This document shows, piece after piece, positions 16,023 to 26,750 of a stretch of 36,888 nucleotides of DNA. The position numbers were made by a program, and so were the translations under genes. Under the pieces are notes generated by a model. That model made no database searches. It was not told where the DNA came from and saw only the letters and a program-made list of their open reading frames with translations. Numbering within the stretch: the first letter of the stretch is position 1; every line of letters begins with the position of its first letter. Origin of the DNA: Variovorax sp. (GTDB lineage Bacteria > Pseudomonadota > Gammaproteobacteria > Burkholderiales > Burkholderiaceae_C); contig SEGN01000014.1 in the NCBI GenBank assembly GCA_004211245.1, forward strand, positions 1-36,888, in the 5' to 3' direction.

Positions 16023-18170
16023 ATGTCCGTTTCCGTCTCCACCCATGGCTTGCGCGTCCGGCGCGGCCCGCAAGCGCTCCGTGCGGCGGTGGAACTGCTC
16101 TCGTCGATGCGCTTCGCGATCGCGTTGCTCACCATCATCTGCATCGCATCGATCATCGGGACGGTGCTGAAGCAGCACGAGCCGCTGGCCAACTACGTCA
16201 ACCAGTTCGGGCCGTTCTGGGCCGAGGTGTTCCGCACTGCACGGCTCGACTCGATCTACAGCGCCTGGTGGTTCCTGCTGATCTTGCTGTTCCTGGTGGT
16301 CAGCACGTCGCTGTGCGTGGCGCGCAATACGCCGCGCATCCTCGCCGACTTCAAGATCTACAAGGAAGACATCCGCGCCGAGAGCCTCAAGGCGTTCGGT
16401 CAGCGTGCCGAGGCGCTGCTGGGCGAGACGCCGGATGCGGCCGCCAACCGCATCGGACAGTTGCTGGCGGGCGGCGGCTGGAAGGTCAAGCTGCAGCGGC
16501 GCGACCTGCCGGGACGTGACGGCGGCTGGATGGTCGCCGCGCGGGCCGGCGGCGCACACAAGCTCGGCTACATCGCTGCGCACAGCGCCATCGTGCTGGT
16601 GTGCATCGGCGGGCTGCTCGACGGTGATCTCATGGTGCGCGCGCAGACCTGGTTCAACGGCAAGAGCGTGTTCACCGGCGGCGGCATGATCGCGGACGTG
16701 GCGCCGCAGCACCGGTTGTCGCCGAACAACCCGACCTTTCGCGGCAACATCCTGGTGCCCGAGGGCGGGCAGTCCAACATCGCGATCCTGAACCAGTCGG
16801 ACGGCGTGCTGCTGCAGGAGCTGCCGTTTTCCATCGAGCTCAAGAAGTTCGTCGTCGACTACTACTCGACCGGCATGCCCAAGCTGTTCGCCAGCGAGGT
16901 GGTGTTGCACGACCGGGCGACCGGCGAGCAGAAGACGGCGCGCATCGAGGTCAACCATCCGGCCAGCTGGAAGGGCATCGAGATCTACCAGTCGAGCTTC
17001 GACGATGGCGGCTCCTCGGTGAAGCTCAAGTCGGTGCCGATGGCCGCCGTCGCCAGGCCCTTCGAGGTCGAAGGCACGATCGGCAGCAGCTCCGAGCTGA
17101 CGAATGGGCAGGAAAAGCTCACGCTCGAGTACACCGCGCTGCGGCTCATCAACGTCGAGAACTTCGCCGACCCCCAGGGTGGCAGCGGCGCCGACGTGCG
17201 CAAGGTCGATCTCGGCCACGCGCTCGAGTCGCGGCTGGGTGCCGCCAACAAGGTCAACAAGCCCAAGGTGCTGCGCAACATCGGGCCGAGCATCGGCTAC
17301 AAGCTGCGCGATGCGGCCGGCCAGGCCCGCGAGTACCAGAACTACATGGTGCCCGTCGACACCGGGGACGGTTCGCCGATGTTCCTTCTCGGCGTGCGCG
17401 ACAAGCCCGAGCAGCCGTTCCGTTACTTGCGTGTACCGGCCGACGAAAACGGTTCGATGGACGGCTTCGTCGCGATGCGTGCCGCGCTGGCCGATGCCGA
17501 TCTGCGCGCTCGCGCGGTCGAGCGCTACCTTGCGCGGGCAGCCGACCCGGCGCGCCCCGAACTGGCTGGCCAGTTGCGCACTTCGGCCACGCGCGCGCTG
17601 GCGCTCTTCGCGGGTGTCGAGCGGGTGAAGCCCGACAGCGAGCGCGCCGGTGGCTGGCAGGCGATCGCCGATTTCATGGAGGCCAATGTGCCGCAGGGCG
17701 AACGTGAGCGCGCCGGCACGGTGCTCGTGCGCATCCTGAACGACGTGCTGTTCGAGGTGCTGAACCTGAGCCGCGAAAAGGCCGGCCTGGCCGCGCTGGC
17801 TCCGGACGAGAAATCGCAGGCCTTCCTGACCCAGGCCGTGCTGGCCATCAGCGATGCGGCCTTCTACCCGGCCCCGATGGCGTTGATGCTGACCGACTTC
17901 AAGCAGGTGCAGGCCAGCGTGTTCCAGGTGGCGCGCGCGCCCGGCAAGAACGTGGTCTATCTGGGCTGCCTGTTGCTGATCGTCGGCATTTTTGCCATGC
18001 TGTACGTTCGCGAGCGGCGCCTCTGGGTCTGGCTCACGCCGGGCAGCGCCGTCGGTGGCACCTCGGCCACCATGGCGTTCTCGGTCAACCGCAAGACGAT
18101 GGACAGCGATCGCGAATTCGAGCACCTGAAAGACAGGTTGCTCGCCACCCACAAGGATCCGGCGTCATGA
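16023..18170 (+). CDS. resB: Cytochrome c biogenesis protein ResB (System II)
   Basis: ResB (Ccs1) pairs with CcsB in System II cytochrome c synthesis, helping deliver reduced heme and apocytochrome at the outer face of the inner membrane. The 715-residue protein has N-terminal transmembrane helices ([21 protein letters not shown] and [19 protein letters not shown]), a third near [14 protein letters not shown], a large periplasmic domain, and a last helix [19 protein letters not shown] before a cytoplasmic tail. This is the expected ResB layout. I chose the ATG at 16023; an upstream TTG would lie in the terminator. The stop overlaps the ccsB start (ATGA). Confidence 0.93.
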   Translation: MSVSVSTHGLRVRRGPQALRAAVELLSSMRFAIALLTIICIASIIGTVLKQHEPLANYVNQFGPFWAEVFRTARLDSIYSAWWFLLILLFLVVSTSLCVARNTPRILADFKIYKEDIRAESLKAFGQRAEALLGETPDAAANRIGQLLAGGGWKVKLQRRDLPGRDGGWMVAARAGGAHKLGYIAAHSAIVLVCIGGLLDGDLMVRAQTWFNGKSVFTGGGMIADVAPQHRLSPNNPTFRGNILVPEGGQSNIAILNQSDGVLLQELPFSIELKKFVVDYYSTGMPKLFASEVVLHDRATGEQKTARIEVNHPASWKGIEIYQSSFDDGGSSVKLKSVPMAAVARPFEVEGTIGSSSELTNGQEKLTLEYTALRLINVENFADPQGGSGADVRKVDLGHALESRLGAANKVNKPKVLRNIGPSIGYKLRDAAGQAREYQNYMVPVDTGDGSPMFLLGVRDKPEQPFRYLRVPADENGSMDGFVAMRAALADADLRARAVERYLARAADPARPELAGQLRTSATRALALFAGVERVKPDSERAGGWQAIADFMEANVPQGERERAGTVLVRILNDVLFEVLNLSREKAGLAALAPDEKSQAFLTQAVLAISDAAFYPAPMALMLTDFKQVQASVFQVARAPGKNVVYLGCLLLIVGIFAMLYVRERRLWVWLTPGSAVGGTSATMAFSVNRKTMDSDREFEHLKDRLLATHKDPAS

Positions 18171-19483
18171 CGACCACCACCCTCACGCTCAACGACAGCT
18201 GGATTTCCCGCCGCAACGCCTTCGACTGGGTGTTCGCAGTGCTGGTGCTGGCGGGCGGCGTCTTCGCCTTTTCGCGCTATGCGGGATCCATGGATTCGTA
18301 CGAGAAACCGATCCTTGTCGCGGCCTGTCTTGCCGGCATTTCGCTTGGCTGGTTCTGGCGTTCGCTGCAGGTGCTGGCGATCGTCGTGGCGGCTGCCTCG
18401 CTGCTGGCCATCGCCTCCTACCAGGGCGACCTTGCGCGCGCCGACACGGTGTTCCAGCTCAAGTACTTCCTGTCGAGCCAGTCGGCGATCCTCTGGATGA
18501 GCGTGCTGTTCTTCATGAGCACGGTGTTCTACTGGCTCGGCCTGTTCGGCGGCAAGCAGGGCGACACGATGGAGCTGATCGGCTCGCGGGTGGCCTGGGC
18601 CGCGGTGACGATGGCGCTGATCGGCACGATGGTGCGCTGGTACGAGAGCCACCAGATCGGCCCGGACATCGGCCACATTCCAGTGAGCAACCTTTACGAG
18701 GTGTTCGTGTTGTTCTGCTGGATCACCACGGCGTTCTATCTCTACTTCGAGCAACGCTACGAGACGCGCTCGCTCGGCGCCTTCGTGATGCTGGTGGTCA
18801 GCGCCGCGGTCGGCTTCCTTCTCTGGTACACGCTGGTGCGCGAGGCGCACGAGATCCAGCCGCTGGTGCCCGCCCTGCAAAGCTGGTGGATGAAGCTCCA
18901 CGTGCCGGCCAATTTCATCGGCTATGGCACTTTTGCCCTGGCCGCGATGGTGGCCTTCGCCTACCTCATCAAGCAGCAGGCCAACGAGACGCGCTGGTAC
19001 AAGCTCACGCCGATCTGGCTGCTCGGCATTGCGCTGTGCTTCGTGCCGGTGGCGTTTCGCCAGCGGGTGCAAGAGGCCGGAGGCAGCTACTGGCTGGCCT
19101 ACGCGGGTGTCTCGGCATTGATCGCGGCGGCCATCCTGCTCGGCCGCAAGCGCATTGCGGCGCGCCTGCCGGCGCCCGAGGTGCTCGACGACGTCATGTA
19201 CAAGTCGATCACGGTCGGCTTCGCCTTCTTCACGATCGCCACCGTGCTCGGCGCGCTCTGGGCCGCCGACGCCTGGGGCGGCTACTGGAGCTGGGATCCG
19301 AAGGAGACCTGGGCGCTGATCGTCTGGCTCAACTACGCGGCCTGGTTGCACATGCGCCTTGTCAAGGGCCTGCGCGGCAGCGTTGCCGCCTGGTGGGCGC
19401 TGGCCGGACTGGCCGTGACCACTTTCGCCTTTCTCGGCGTCAACATGTTCCTGAGCGGGTTGCACAGCTACGGCACGCTGTAG
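18167..19483 (+). CDS. ccsB: Cytochrome c biogenesis protein CcsB/ResC (heme handling protein)
   Basis: The 438-residue polytopic membrane protein contains the tryptophan-rich WWD heme-handling motif at 365-382 ([19 protein letters not shown]), the mark of the CcsA/CcsB/CcmC/CcmF superfamily. Flanking conserved histidines for heme include His245 and the HMR/LHSYG histidines near the end. With ResB it exports heme and ligates it to CxxCH motifs, so it would mature the adjacent cytochrome c4. The ATG overlaps the resB stop. A 74-nt gap separates it from msrP. Confidence 0.94.
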   Translation: MTTTTLTLNDSWISRRNAFDWVFAVLVLAGGVFAFSRYAGSMDSYEKPILVAACLAGISLGWFWRSLQVLAIVVAAASLLAIASYQGDLARADTVFQLKYFLSSQSAILWMSVLFFMSTVFYWLGLFGGKQGDTMELIGSRVAWAAVTMALIGTMVRWYESHQIGPDIGHIPVSNLYEVFVLFCWITTAFYLYFEQRYETRSLGAFVMLVVSAAVGFLLWYTLVREAHEIQPLVPALQSWWMKLHVPANFIGYGTFALAAMVAFAYLIKQQANETRWYKLTPIWLLGIALCFVPVAFRQRVQEAGGSYWLAYAGVSALIAAAILLGRKRIAARLPAPEVLDDVMYKSITVGFAFFTIATVLGALWAADAWGGYWSWDPKETWALIVWLNYAAWLHMRLVKGLRGSVAAWWALAGLAVTTFAFLGVNMFLSGLHSYGTL

Positions 19484-19557
19484 GCGGCCTGCGTAACCAA
19501 AGCAGGTTGGCGAACGAACTACCCTGCGACATCAACGATTCCAGCGAAAGGCCTTCC

Positions 19558-20547
<990 letters not shown>

Positions 20548-20554
20548 TCCAGCC

Positions 20555-21205
20555 GTGAACAAGCTGCTGCTGCACCCGGCCGCCAAGCCGCTGGTGTTCG
20601 TGCTGTGCCTGTTGCCGTTCGCATGGATGGTCTACGGCGCGTTCACCGACGGGCTGGGCGCCAACCCGGCCGAGTACCTGATCCGCTCCAATGGCGACTG
20701 GACGCTGCGCTTCATCTGCATCGTGCTTGCGGTCACGCCGTTGCGTGTCATGACAAAGCTCAATGGCCTGGCGCGCTTTCGCCGCATGCTGGGACTGTTC
20801 GCGTACTTCTACGTGGTGCTGCACTTGCTGAGCTACAGCTGGTTCGACATGGGCTTCGACGTGCCCGAAATCGCGAAGGACATCGCCAAGCGGCCTTTCA
20901 TCCTGGTCGGCTTCGCGGCGTTCGTCCTGCTCACGCCACTGGCGGCGACCTCGTTCAACCGCGCGATCAAGGCGCTGGGTGCGAAGCGCTGGCAATTGCT
21001 GCACAAGCTGGTGTATGTGATTGCCGGACTGGGGTTGCTGCACTTCTTCTGGCTGCGCGCCGGCAAGAACAACTTCAATGAAGTCTTCATCTACGCCGCG
21101 ATCATCGGCGTGCTGCTGGCCTGGCGCGTCTGGAACTTCGCGAGCCGGCAGAAACCGCAGGGCGCGCCGGCGGCCGCGGTTCAGAAGCGTTCTGCGAGCA
21201 ACTGA
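20555..21205 (+). CDS. msrQ: MsrPQ heme-binding membrane subunit MsrQ (YedZ)
   Basis: MsrQ is the integral-membrane b-type heme/flavin protein that passes electrons from the quinone pool or flavin reductase to MsrP. The 216-residue protein has five to six transmembrane helices of the ferric-reductase-like type. Likely heme ligands are histidines in VVLHLLSYSW, LLHKLVYVI and LLHFFWLRAG. It starts with GTG at 20555, 7 nt after the msrP stop; no better start is available. Its 3' end overlaps the convergent lysA gene by 25 nt. Confidence 0.94.
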   Translation: MNKLLLHPAAKPLVFVLCLLPFAWMVYGAFTDGLGANPAEYLIRSNGDWTLRFICIVLAVTPLRVMTKLNGLARFRRMLGLFAYFYVVLHLLSYSWFDMGFDVPEIAKDIAKRPFILVGFAAFVLLTPLAATSFNRAIKALGAKRWQLLHKLVYVIAGLGLLHFFWLRAGKNNFNEVFIYAAIIGVLLAWRVWNFASRQKPQGAPAAAVQKRSASN

Positions 21206-22455
21206 TCCTCGATCGTCTCGCGGCGCCGGATCAGCGTCGCCTGGCTGCCGCTGACCAGCACTTCGGCCGCACGGCCGCGCGTGTTGTAGTTGCTGGCCAT
21301 GCTCATGCAGTACGCACCAGCGGAGAGAACCGCGAGCAGGTCGCCAGGCTGCACTGTCAGTGCGCGGTCGCGGCCGATCCAGTCCCCGCTCTCGCAGATC
21401 GGGCCGACCACGTCGTAGGTTGCCGGTGCACCCGCGCGCTCAGCCACCGGCACGATCGCCTGGAACGCCTGGTACATCGCAGGACGCGGCAGGTCGTTCA
21501 TGGCCGCATCGACGATGCAGAAGTTCTTGTCTTCGCCGGGCTTGGTGTAGAGCACTTCCGTGACGCACACGCCGGCGTTGCCGACCAGCGAGCGGCCCGG
21601 TTCGATCATCAGCTGGCGGTCGCCGAAACCTCGTGCATCGATGCGCGCGAGCAACTGCCGCCACAGCGCATCCGCTGCGGGCGGGGTGTCGCCGTTGTAG
21701 TCGATGCCCAGCCCGCCGCCGAAGTCGATGTGGTGCAGCCGGATGCCCGAGGCCTCGATCGCCTCGACCAGGTCGAGGATCTTGTCCATCGCGTCCAGAT
21801 AAGGGCCAGCGTCGGTGATCTGCGAGCCGATGTGGCAATCGATGCCGACGACTTCGAGTCCGGGCAAGCGGGCGGCATGCTGGTACGCCGCCACGGCGCG
21901 GTCGTGCGCCACGCCGAACTTGTTGCCTTTGAGGCCGGTCGAGATGTAGGGGTGCGTCTTCGGATCGACGTTGGGATTGATGCGGATGCTGATGCGCGCC
22001 CGTTGGCCCGCGGCCAGCGCCACTTCGTTCAGCACGTCGAGTTCGGCTTCGCTCTCGACATTGAAGCAGCCGATGCCGGCGGCCAGCGCCTGGCGCATCT
22101 CGGCGCGTGTCTTGCCGACGCCCGAGAAGATGATCTTCGACGGTTCGGCGCCGATGGCCAGCACGCGCGACAGCTCGCCGCCCGAAACGATGTCGAAGCC
22201 GCAGCCCGCCTGCGCAAACACACGCAACACGCCGAGCGCGGAGTTCGCCTTCATGGCGTAACAAACAAGCGCGTCGCGGCCGGCGAAGCCGCGCTGGTAG
22301 GCCGAGAGGGCGTCCAGCATCCATTGCTTCGAGTAGACGAACAGGGGTGTGCCATGCTCGATGGCCAGCGCCGAGAGCGCGACGCCTTCGACCTTCAGGT
22401 GGCCATCGTGGCGCGCGACGTGGGGTTGACCTGGCAATGCAGGTTGGCCGCTCAC
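21181..22455 (-). CDS. lysA: Diaminopimelate decarboxylase
   Basis: LysA removes CO2 from meso-diaminopimelate to give lysine, the last step of lysine synthesis. The 424-residue PLP enzyme is full length. The PLP lysine is K69 in CYAMKAN, followed by the HIDFGGGLG glycine-rich phosphate-binding loop, EPGRSLV, and the CESGDW active-site motif from the partner subunit. The start is GTG at 22455, overlapping the stop of lptM (GTGA), so the two genes are coupled. Its last 25 nt overlap msrQ tail to tail. Confidence 0.96.
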   Translation of the reverse strand: MSGQPALPGQPHVARHDGHLKVEGVALSALAIEHGTPLFVYSKQWMLDALSAYQRGFAGRDALVCYAMKANSALGVLRVFAQAGCGFDIVSGGELSRVLAIGAEPSKIIFSGVGKTRAEMRQALAAGIGCFNVESEAELDVLNEVALAAGQRARISIRINPNVDPKTHPYISTGLKGNKFGVAHDRAVAAYQHAARLPGLEVVGIDCHIGSQITDAGPYLDAMDKILDLVEAIEASGIRLHHIDFGGGLGIDYNGDTPPAADALWRQLLARIDARGFGDRQLMIEPGRSLVGNAGVCVTEVLYTKPGEDKNFCIVDAAMNDLPRPAMYQAFQAIVPVAERAGAPATYDVVGPICESGDWIGRDRALTVQPGDLLAVLSAGAYCMSMASNYNTRGRAAEVLVSGSQATLIRRRETIEDQLLAERF

Positions 22456-22673
22456 TTGGCGCGCTCCGGCCCGCTGGCGGCGGCGGCAGGTGCAACGGCG
22501 GTGTCGTTGGGCGTGCGGCTGCCGGGACGAATCAGGTCCGGCAGGGTGGCACGGTTGGCGGCGGCAGGCTCGGTCGGCAGATAGAGCGGGCCACGCTGGC
22601 CGCAGCCGGTCACGCCGACCCCGGCCACGACGAGGCCAAGGGCGCTCACTAGAATTTGACGGACTTTCAACAT
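22452..22673 (-). CDS. lptM: LptM-type small lipoprotein (YifL family)
   Basis: This 73-residue lipoprotein has a signal peptide with lipobox VTGC (Cys24), directly followed by GQRGPLYLP, the diagnostic motif of LptM/YifL. LptM stabilises the LptD-LptE lipopolysaccharide translocon at the outer membrane. The tail is low complexity (Ala/Pro). Its position between cyaY and the lysine/DAP gene parallels the cyaY-yifL-dapF order in enterics. The ATG at 22673 has no Shine-Dalgarno sequence and lies 12 nt from the divergent cyaY start. Confidence 0.88.
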   Translation of the reverse strand: MLKVRQILVSALGLVVAGVGVTGCGQRGPLYLPTEPAAANRATLPDLIRPGSRTPNDTAVAPAAAASGPERAK

Positions 22674-22708
22674 GGTGAAATTGTAATGACCGACCCCGAG
22701 TATCTGGA
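22674..22708 (-). promoter_or_regulatory. Possible lptM promoter inside the cyaY 5' end
   Basis: On the minus strand TACAAT (22685-22680) lies 6 nt before the lptM ATG, with a weak TCCAGA -35 (22708-22703) at 17-nt spacing, inside the cyaY coding sequence. If used, lptM-lysA mRNA would be leaderless or almost so. Confidence 0.4.
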
Positions 22709-23024
22709 CCGCGCTGAAGCGGCGCTTGCTGCCATCGAGTTGGGCTGCGACCGCATCAACGATGCCACCGATGCCGACATCGACAACCAGCGTGTGGGCG
22801 GGATGATCACGATCACCTTTCCGAACAAGAGCCAGTTGATCGTGAACCTGCAGCCCCCCTTGCACGAGATCTGGCTCGCGGCACGCTCCGGCGGCTATCA
22901 CTACCGGCACGACGGCGGTGCCTGGGTCGACACGAAGACCGGCGAGGAACTGTTCGCCAACCTGTCGCGCGAGGCGACGGCACAGGGCGGCCAGCCGCTG
23001 CAGTTCAGCGCCGCCCTCGGCTAG
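22686..23024 (+). CDS. cyaY: Iron donor protein CyaY (bacterial frataxin)
   Basis: CyaY binds iron and modulates iron-sulfur cluster assembly on IscS/IscU. The 112-residue protein shows the frataxin fold: an acidic first helix ([24 protein letters not shown]), the [35 protein letters not shown] sheet with the conserved N-Q-P-IW motif, and [21 protein letters not shown]. The ATG at 22686 is the first good start; no ribosome-binding site precedes it. Its stop overlaps the convergent mrcA gene by 4 nt. Confidence 0.95.
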   Translation: MTDPEYLDRAEAALAAIELGCDRINDATDADIDNQRVGGMITITFPNKSQLIVNLQPPLHEIWLAARSGGYHYRHDGGAWVDTKTGEELFANLSREATAQGGQPLQFSAALG

Positions 23025-25429
23025 TTCCGGAACAGGTCCAGGATTCTGTTGCGCTCTTCCGGCGGTGCCGGCGGGCTCACGGGAGCGCCCGAGAGGGCCT
23101 CGGCGGGCGGCGCTGGCGCCGTGTCGAGGCCGAGGCTTGCGACACCGCGGCCCGGCGCATAGTCGTCGAAGTACCACTCGCCGCCGACGTTGACCACGCC
23201 GCCCGGCGCCGGCAGCTCGGCCACAGGCACGCCCTTGAGGGCCGTCTCCATGTAAGTGATCCAGATCGGCAGGCTCAATCCGCCGCCGGTTTCGCGGTCG
23301 CCCAGCTTGCGCGGTGTGTCGTAACCCATCCAGGCAATCGCCGCCATGGTCGGCTGGAAGCCTGCGAACCAGGCGTCGAGCGAATCGTTGGTGGTGCCCG
23401 TCTTGCCGTACAGGTCGGGTCGCTTGAGCGTCGCCTGCGCCTTGGCGGCCGTGCCGCCACTGGCCACCGACTGCAGCAGGCTGTCCATGATGAACGCGTT
23501 GCGCTGGGGAATGGCGCGCATGCTTTCGTTCAGCGACGGGGGCTGTTTGTCGACCAGCACCCTGTCCTTGTGATCGGTCACGCGCGTGACCAGGTACGGG
23601 TTGACGCGGTAGCCGCCATTGGCGAACACCGAATACGCCGTGGCCATCTGCATGGGCGTGACCGAGCCCGAGCCGAGCGCCATCGGCAGGTAGGCCGGGT
23701 GCTTTTCGCGCTCGAAGCCGAAGTTGGTGATCCAGTCCTGGGCGTAGTGCGTGCCGATCGACTGGAGCAACCGGATCGAGACCATGTTCTTCGACCGCAT
23801 GAGCGCCCGCCGCATCGACATCGGGCCTTCGAACGTCCCGTCGTAGTTCTTCGGCTCCCACGGTTGTCCACCCGTGGTGCTCCCGTCGAAGAACAGGGGG
23901 CCATCGTTGATGACCGTCGCAGGCGAGAAGCCCTTTTCAAGCGCGGCCGAATAGATGAAAGGCTTGAAGCTCGATCCCGGTTGGCGCCATGCCTGCGTGA
24001 CGTGGTTGAACTTGTTCTTGTCGAAGTCGAAGCCTCCGACCAGCGCCTTGACGGCACCGTCGCGCGGATCCATGGCGACGAAGGCGCCCTCGACTTCCGG
24101 CAGCTGGGTGATCTCCCATGTGTTCTTGGGCGTCTTCGCCACGCGGATCACCGCGCCGCGGCGGATCTTGATGTTCGGAGGCGCCTTGTCGGCAAGACCG
24201 GACTGCGCCGGCTTGAGCCCCTCGCCGGTGATCGTGAGCGTTTCGCCATTGCCCCGGATGGCGGTCAGTTCCTTGGGCGAGGCCTTGAGCACCACGGCCG
24301 ACATGACGTCGCCATTGTCGGGATGCTCTGCCAGCGCGTCGTCGACCGCTTCGTCCAGTTCGCTGGCATCAGCGGGCAGGGTCACGAATTTCTCGGGACC
24401 GCGGTAGATCTGCCGCCGTTCGAAATCCATGATGCCCTTGCGCAGGGCCCTGTACGCGGCAGCCTGATCCGCTGCGACAAGGGTCGTGTAGACCTTCAAT
24501 CCCCGCGTGTACGTGGTGTCGCCGTACTGCGCGTACATCAGCTGGCGGACAGTTTCGGCCACATATTCGGCGTGCAGGCGATTCGGATCCTGGGCGTCGC
24601 GAAGGTGGAGTTCTTCCTTGCGTGCCTCTGCTGCCTGGTCGGCGTTGATGAACCCGGCCTCCTGCATCCGGTCGATCACATACAGCTGCCGGCCGCGGGC
24701 GCGGGCCGGGTTGTTGACGGGATTGTTGGCGCCGGGCGCCTTGGGCAGCCCCGCCAACATCGCCGCCTGCGCGATCGAGATGTCCTTGAGAGGCTTGCCG
24801 AAGTAGGCCTCGGAAGCGGCGGCGAAGCCATAGGCACGGTTGCCGAGGTAGATCTGGTTGAGGTAAATCTCGAAGATCTGATCCTTGCTCAGCAGATGCT
24901 CGAGCTTGAAGGTGAGCAGGATTTCGTAGATCTTGCGCGTCAGCGTCTTCTCCGAGCTCAGGTAGACGTTGCGCGCCACTTGCATCGTGATGGTCGACGC
25001 GCCCTGGCTCTTCACCTTGTTGACGTTCGCCAGCCCCGCGCGGACCACGCCCTTGTAGTCCACGCCGCCATGGCTGTAGAAGCGGGCGTCCTCGGCGGCC
25101 AGCACCGCGTCCTTCATGATCTTGGGGATGGTGTCGATCGGCGTGAGGTTGCGGCGCTCTTCGCCGAATTCGCCGATCTGGATCCCTTCCGACGAGAACA
25201 CGCGCAGCGGCAGTTTCGGCCGATAGTCCGCCAGCTCCGAAATGTCCGGCAGGTTGGGATAGGCCACTGCCAAAGCGACGGCCACCACGAAAACGACCGA
25301 AAGCGCCCCCGCGACCGCGATGCCCGTGCCCCAGAAGAAAATCTTCAGCAGCCACGTCAGCCAGACGGGGCGCTTGGTTCGGGGAGGGGGCTTGTTGGCA
25401 GGCCCGGAGGCTTTTGTTTTTTCGGGCAT
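23021..25429 (-). CDS. mrcA: Penicillin-binding protein 1A (bifunctional transglycosylase/transpeptidase)
   Basis: PBP1A polymerises and cross-links peptidoglycan. The 802-residue protein has one N-terminal transmembrane helix (about 28-57). The GT51 transglycosylase domain has catalytic Glu113 in [10 protein letters not shown] and the [10 protein letters not shown] motif. An OB-like insert follows, then a transpeptidase domain with S486-S-F-K489, SKN (546-548) and KTG (676-678). All catalytic residues are intact. The gene is divergent from pilM, an arrangement conserved in many proteobacteria. The ATG at 25429 begins a short basic cytoplasmic tail, as expected. Confidence 0.96.
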   Translation of the reverse strand: MPEKTKASGPANKPPPRTKRPVWLTWLLKIFFWGTGIAVAGALSVVFVVAVALAVAYPNLPDISELADYRPKLPLRVFSSEGIQIGEFGEERRNLTPIDTIPKIMKDAVLAAEDARFYSHGGVDYKGVVRAGLANVNKVKSQGASTITMQVARNVYLSSEKTLTRKIYEILLTFKLEHLLSKDQIFEIYLNQIYLGNRAYGFAAASEAYFGKPLKDISIAQAAMLAGLPKAPGANNPVNNPARARGRQLYVIDRMQEAGFINADQAAEARKEELHLRDAQDPNRLHAEYVAETVRQLMYAQYGDTTYTRGLKVYTTLVAADQAAAYRALRKGIMDFERRQIYRGPEKFVTLPADASELDEAVDDALAEHPDNGDVMSAVVLKASPKELTAIRGNGETLTITGEGLKPAQSGLADKAPPNIKIRRGAVIRVAKTPKNTWEITQLPEVEGAFVAMDPRDGAVKALVGGFDFDKNKFNHVTQAWRQPGSSFKPFIYSAALEKGFSPATVINDGPLFFDGSTTGGQPWEPKNYDGTFEGPMSMRRALMRSKNMVSIRLLQSIGTHYAQDWITNFGFEREKHPAYLPMALGSGSVTPMQMATAYSVFANGGYRVNPYLVTRVTDHKDRVLVDKQPPSLNESMRAIPQRNAFIMDSLLQSVASGGTAAKAQATLKRPDLYGKTGTTNDSLDAWFAGFQPTMAAIAWMGYDTPRKLGDRETGGGLSLPIWITYMETALKGVPVAELPAPGGVVNVGGEWYFDDYAPGRGVASLGLDTAPAPPAEALSGAPVSPPAPPEERNRILDLFRN

Positions 25430-25460
25430 GGCAATGGGCGGAGTCAGCGGGCATTATAAA

Positions 25461-25514
25461 AAGGCCGCTCCTGTGCGGCGGCCTTATATAAGCGCCGAAA
25501 GCCAGTTGACCCAA
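25461..25514 (-). promoter_or_regulatory. Probable mrcA promoter overlapping a terminator-like hairpin
   Basis: On the minus strand TTGGGT (25514-25509), a 17-nt spacer and TTATAT (25491-25486) form a plausible promoter. Immediately downstream is a hairpin, AAGGCCGC (25461-25468) with GCGGCCTT (25478-25485), followed on the minus strand by UUUAUAAU. The hairpin looks like a rho-independent terminator but no minus-strand gene ends here. A perfect TATAAT (25458-25453, minus) lies just beyond and could be an alternative -10. The rest of the 25430-25658 gap has a TTGACA at 25556-25561 without a good -10, and nothing else I recognise. Confidence 0.4.
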
Positions 25515-25658
25515 TCCGTGACGGAAGTTGCAAAACCGTACATTAGCGTCAACTTTTGACAACGAACGGTCCCGAGCTTGGGGTTCGCCACTTGGTCCGT
25601 CGGGATGCTTGCTGATAGCATGCAACCACTCGCAAATATTTCCAATCGTTACAAACGG

Positions 25659-26750
25659 ATGGGATCCAACTTGACTTCTCTGGGATCGTTGTTTCGCCGC
25701 CAGCCCGCGCCGTTGCTCGGGCTGGACGTCAGTTCGTCCAGCGTCAAGTTGGTAGAACTAGGACGTGACGCCTCCGGCAAGTTGGTGCTGGAGCGTTGCG
25801 CCATCGAGCCGCTCGAGCGCGGCTGGATCACCGACGGCAATGTCGAAAAATTCGACGAGGTGGCCGAAGCGGTCCGCCGGGTGGTTCGCAAGAGCGGCAC
25901 GCGCACCAAGAACGTCGCGCTGGCGTTGCCGCCGTCCGCCGTGATCACCAAGAAGATCGTGTTGCCTGGCGGCATGAGCGAACAAGAACTCGAGATTCAG
26001 GTCGAGTCGGAAGCCAACCAGTACATTCCCTTTTCTCTGGACGAAGTGAGTCTGGACTTCTGCGTGATGGGCCAGAACGCGACGTCGGCCGGTGACGTCG
26101 AGGTGCTGATCGCGGCGTCGCGCAAGGAAAAGGTGCAGGATCGTCAAGGACTTGCGGAAGCCGCCGGGCTCAAGGCAATGATCCTCGATGTGGAGTCCTA
26201 TGCGTCTCGCCTGGCGACTTCGCGCCTCATCGAGCAATTGCCCGGTCAGGGCCGCGACGCGGTGGTGGCGCTGTTCGAGGTCGGCGCGTTCACCACCAGC
26301 ATGCAGGTGCTGCGCAACCAGGAAGTCCTGTACGACCGCGACCAGGCTTTCGGCGGCGCGCAGCTCACCCAGTTGATCGTGCGCCAGTACGGGTTTTCCG
26401 CTGAGGAGGCCGAAACGAAGAAGCGCAGTGGTGATCTCCCCGACGACTACAACGCTGGCGTACTCAAGCCTTTCGTGGCCAGCATCGCGCAGGAAATCGC
26501 GCGCGCCTTGCAGTTCTTCTTCACCAGCACCCCGCACAACCGTGTCGACTACGTCCTGCTGGCCGGTGGCTCTGCCGCCTTGCCGGGTCTGACCAGTGCG
26601 GTGACCCGCCAGACCTCGTTTGCCTGCTCGCTGGTGAACCCGTTCGATGGCATGGAATTCGGCTCCGGCATCCGGGAAAAGAAGGTGCGGCGCGAAGCGC
26701 CGTCCTATCTCACATCCTGCGGCCTGGCCATGCGGAGGTTTCTGCAGTGA
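25659..26750 (+). CDS. pilM: Type IV pilus assembly protein PilM
   Basis: PilM is an actin-like cytoplasmic ATP-binding protein that anchors the PilNOP inner-membrane subcomplex of the type IV pilus. The 363-residue product has the phosphate-1 motif LLGLDVSSSSVKLVELG (19-35), an ESEANQYIPFSLDEV region, and the adenosine motif VLLAGGSAALPGL near the C-terminus. The ATG at 25659 puts the LGSLFRRQPAPLLGLD opening close to the N-terminus, as in relatives; upstream in-frame ATGs, for example at 25620, are possible. It overlaps pilN by 4 nt (GTGA). Confidence 0.94.
   Translation: MGSNLTSLGSLFRRQPAPLLGLDVSSSSVKLVELGRDASGKLVLERCAIEPLERGWITDGNVEKFDEVAEAVRRVVRKSGTRTKNVALALPPSAVITKKIVLPGGMSEQELEIQVESEANQYIPFSLDEVSLDFCVMGQNATSAGDVEVLIAASRKEKVQDRQGLAEAAGLKAMILDVESYASRLATSRLIEQLPGQGRDAVVALFEVGAFTTSMQVLRNQEVLYDRDQAFGGAQLTQLIVRQYGFSAEEAETKKRSGDLPDDYNAGVLKPFVASIAQEIARALQFFFTSTPHNRVDYVLLAGGSAALPGLTSAVTRQTSFACSLVNPFDGMEFGSGIREKKVRREAPSYLTSCGLAMRRFLQ

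Noticed and set aside
16003-16023. resB starting at the upstream in-frame TTG (15996).
   Set aside because: That start falls in the T-tract of the cytochrome c4 terminator and adds no conserved residues.
14865-18152. A 1095-residue open frame on the minus strand opposite cytochrome c4 and resB.
   Set aside because: It is low-complexity, rich in Arg/His/Leu/Gln, matches no family, and lies antisense to genes with clear motifs. Such frames are expected in high-GC DNA. Its left part includes the first frame of engB only by chance.
25461-25485. A true terminator for a minus-strand gene.
   Set aside because: No minus-strand coding gene lies upstream of it in the gap, so I recorded it as a terminator-like hairpin rather than a gene terminator.
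25592-25618. A sigma-54 promoter for pilM.
   Set aside because: The GG and GC dinucleotides are 11 nt apart rather than the required 10, and the flanking bases match poorly.
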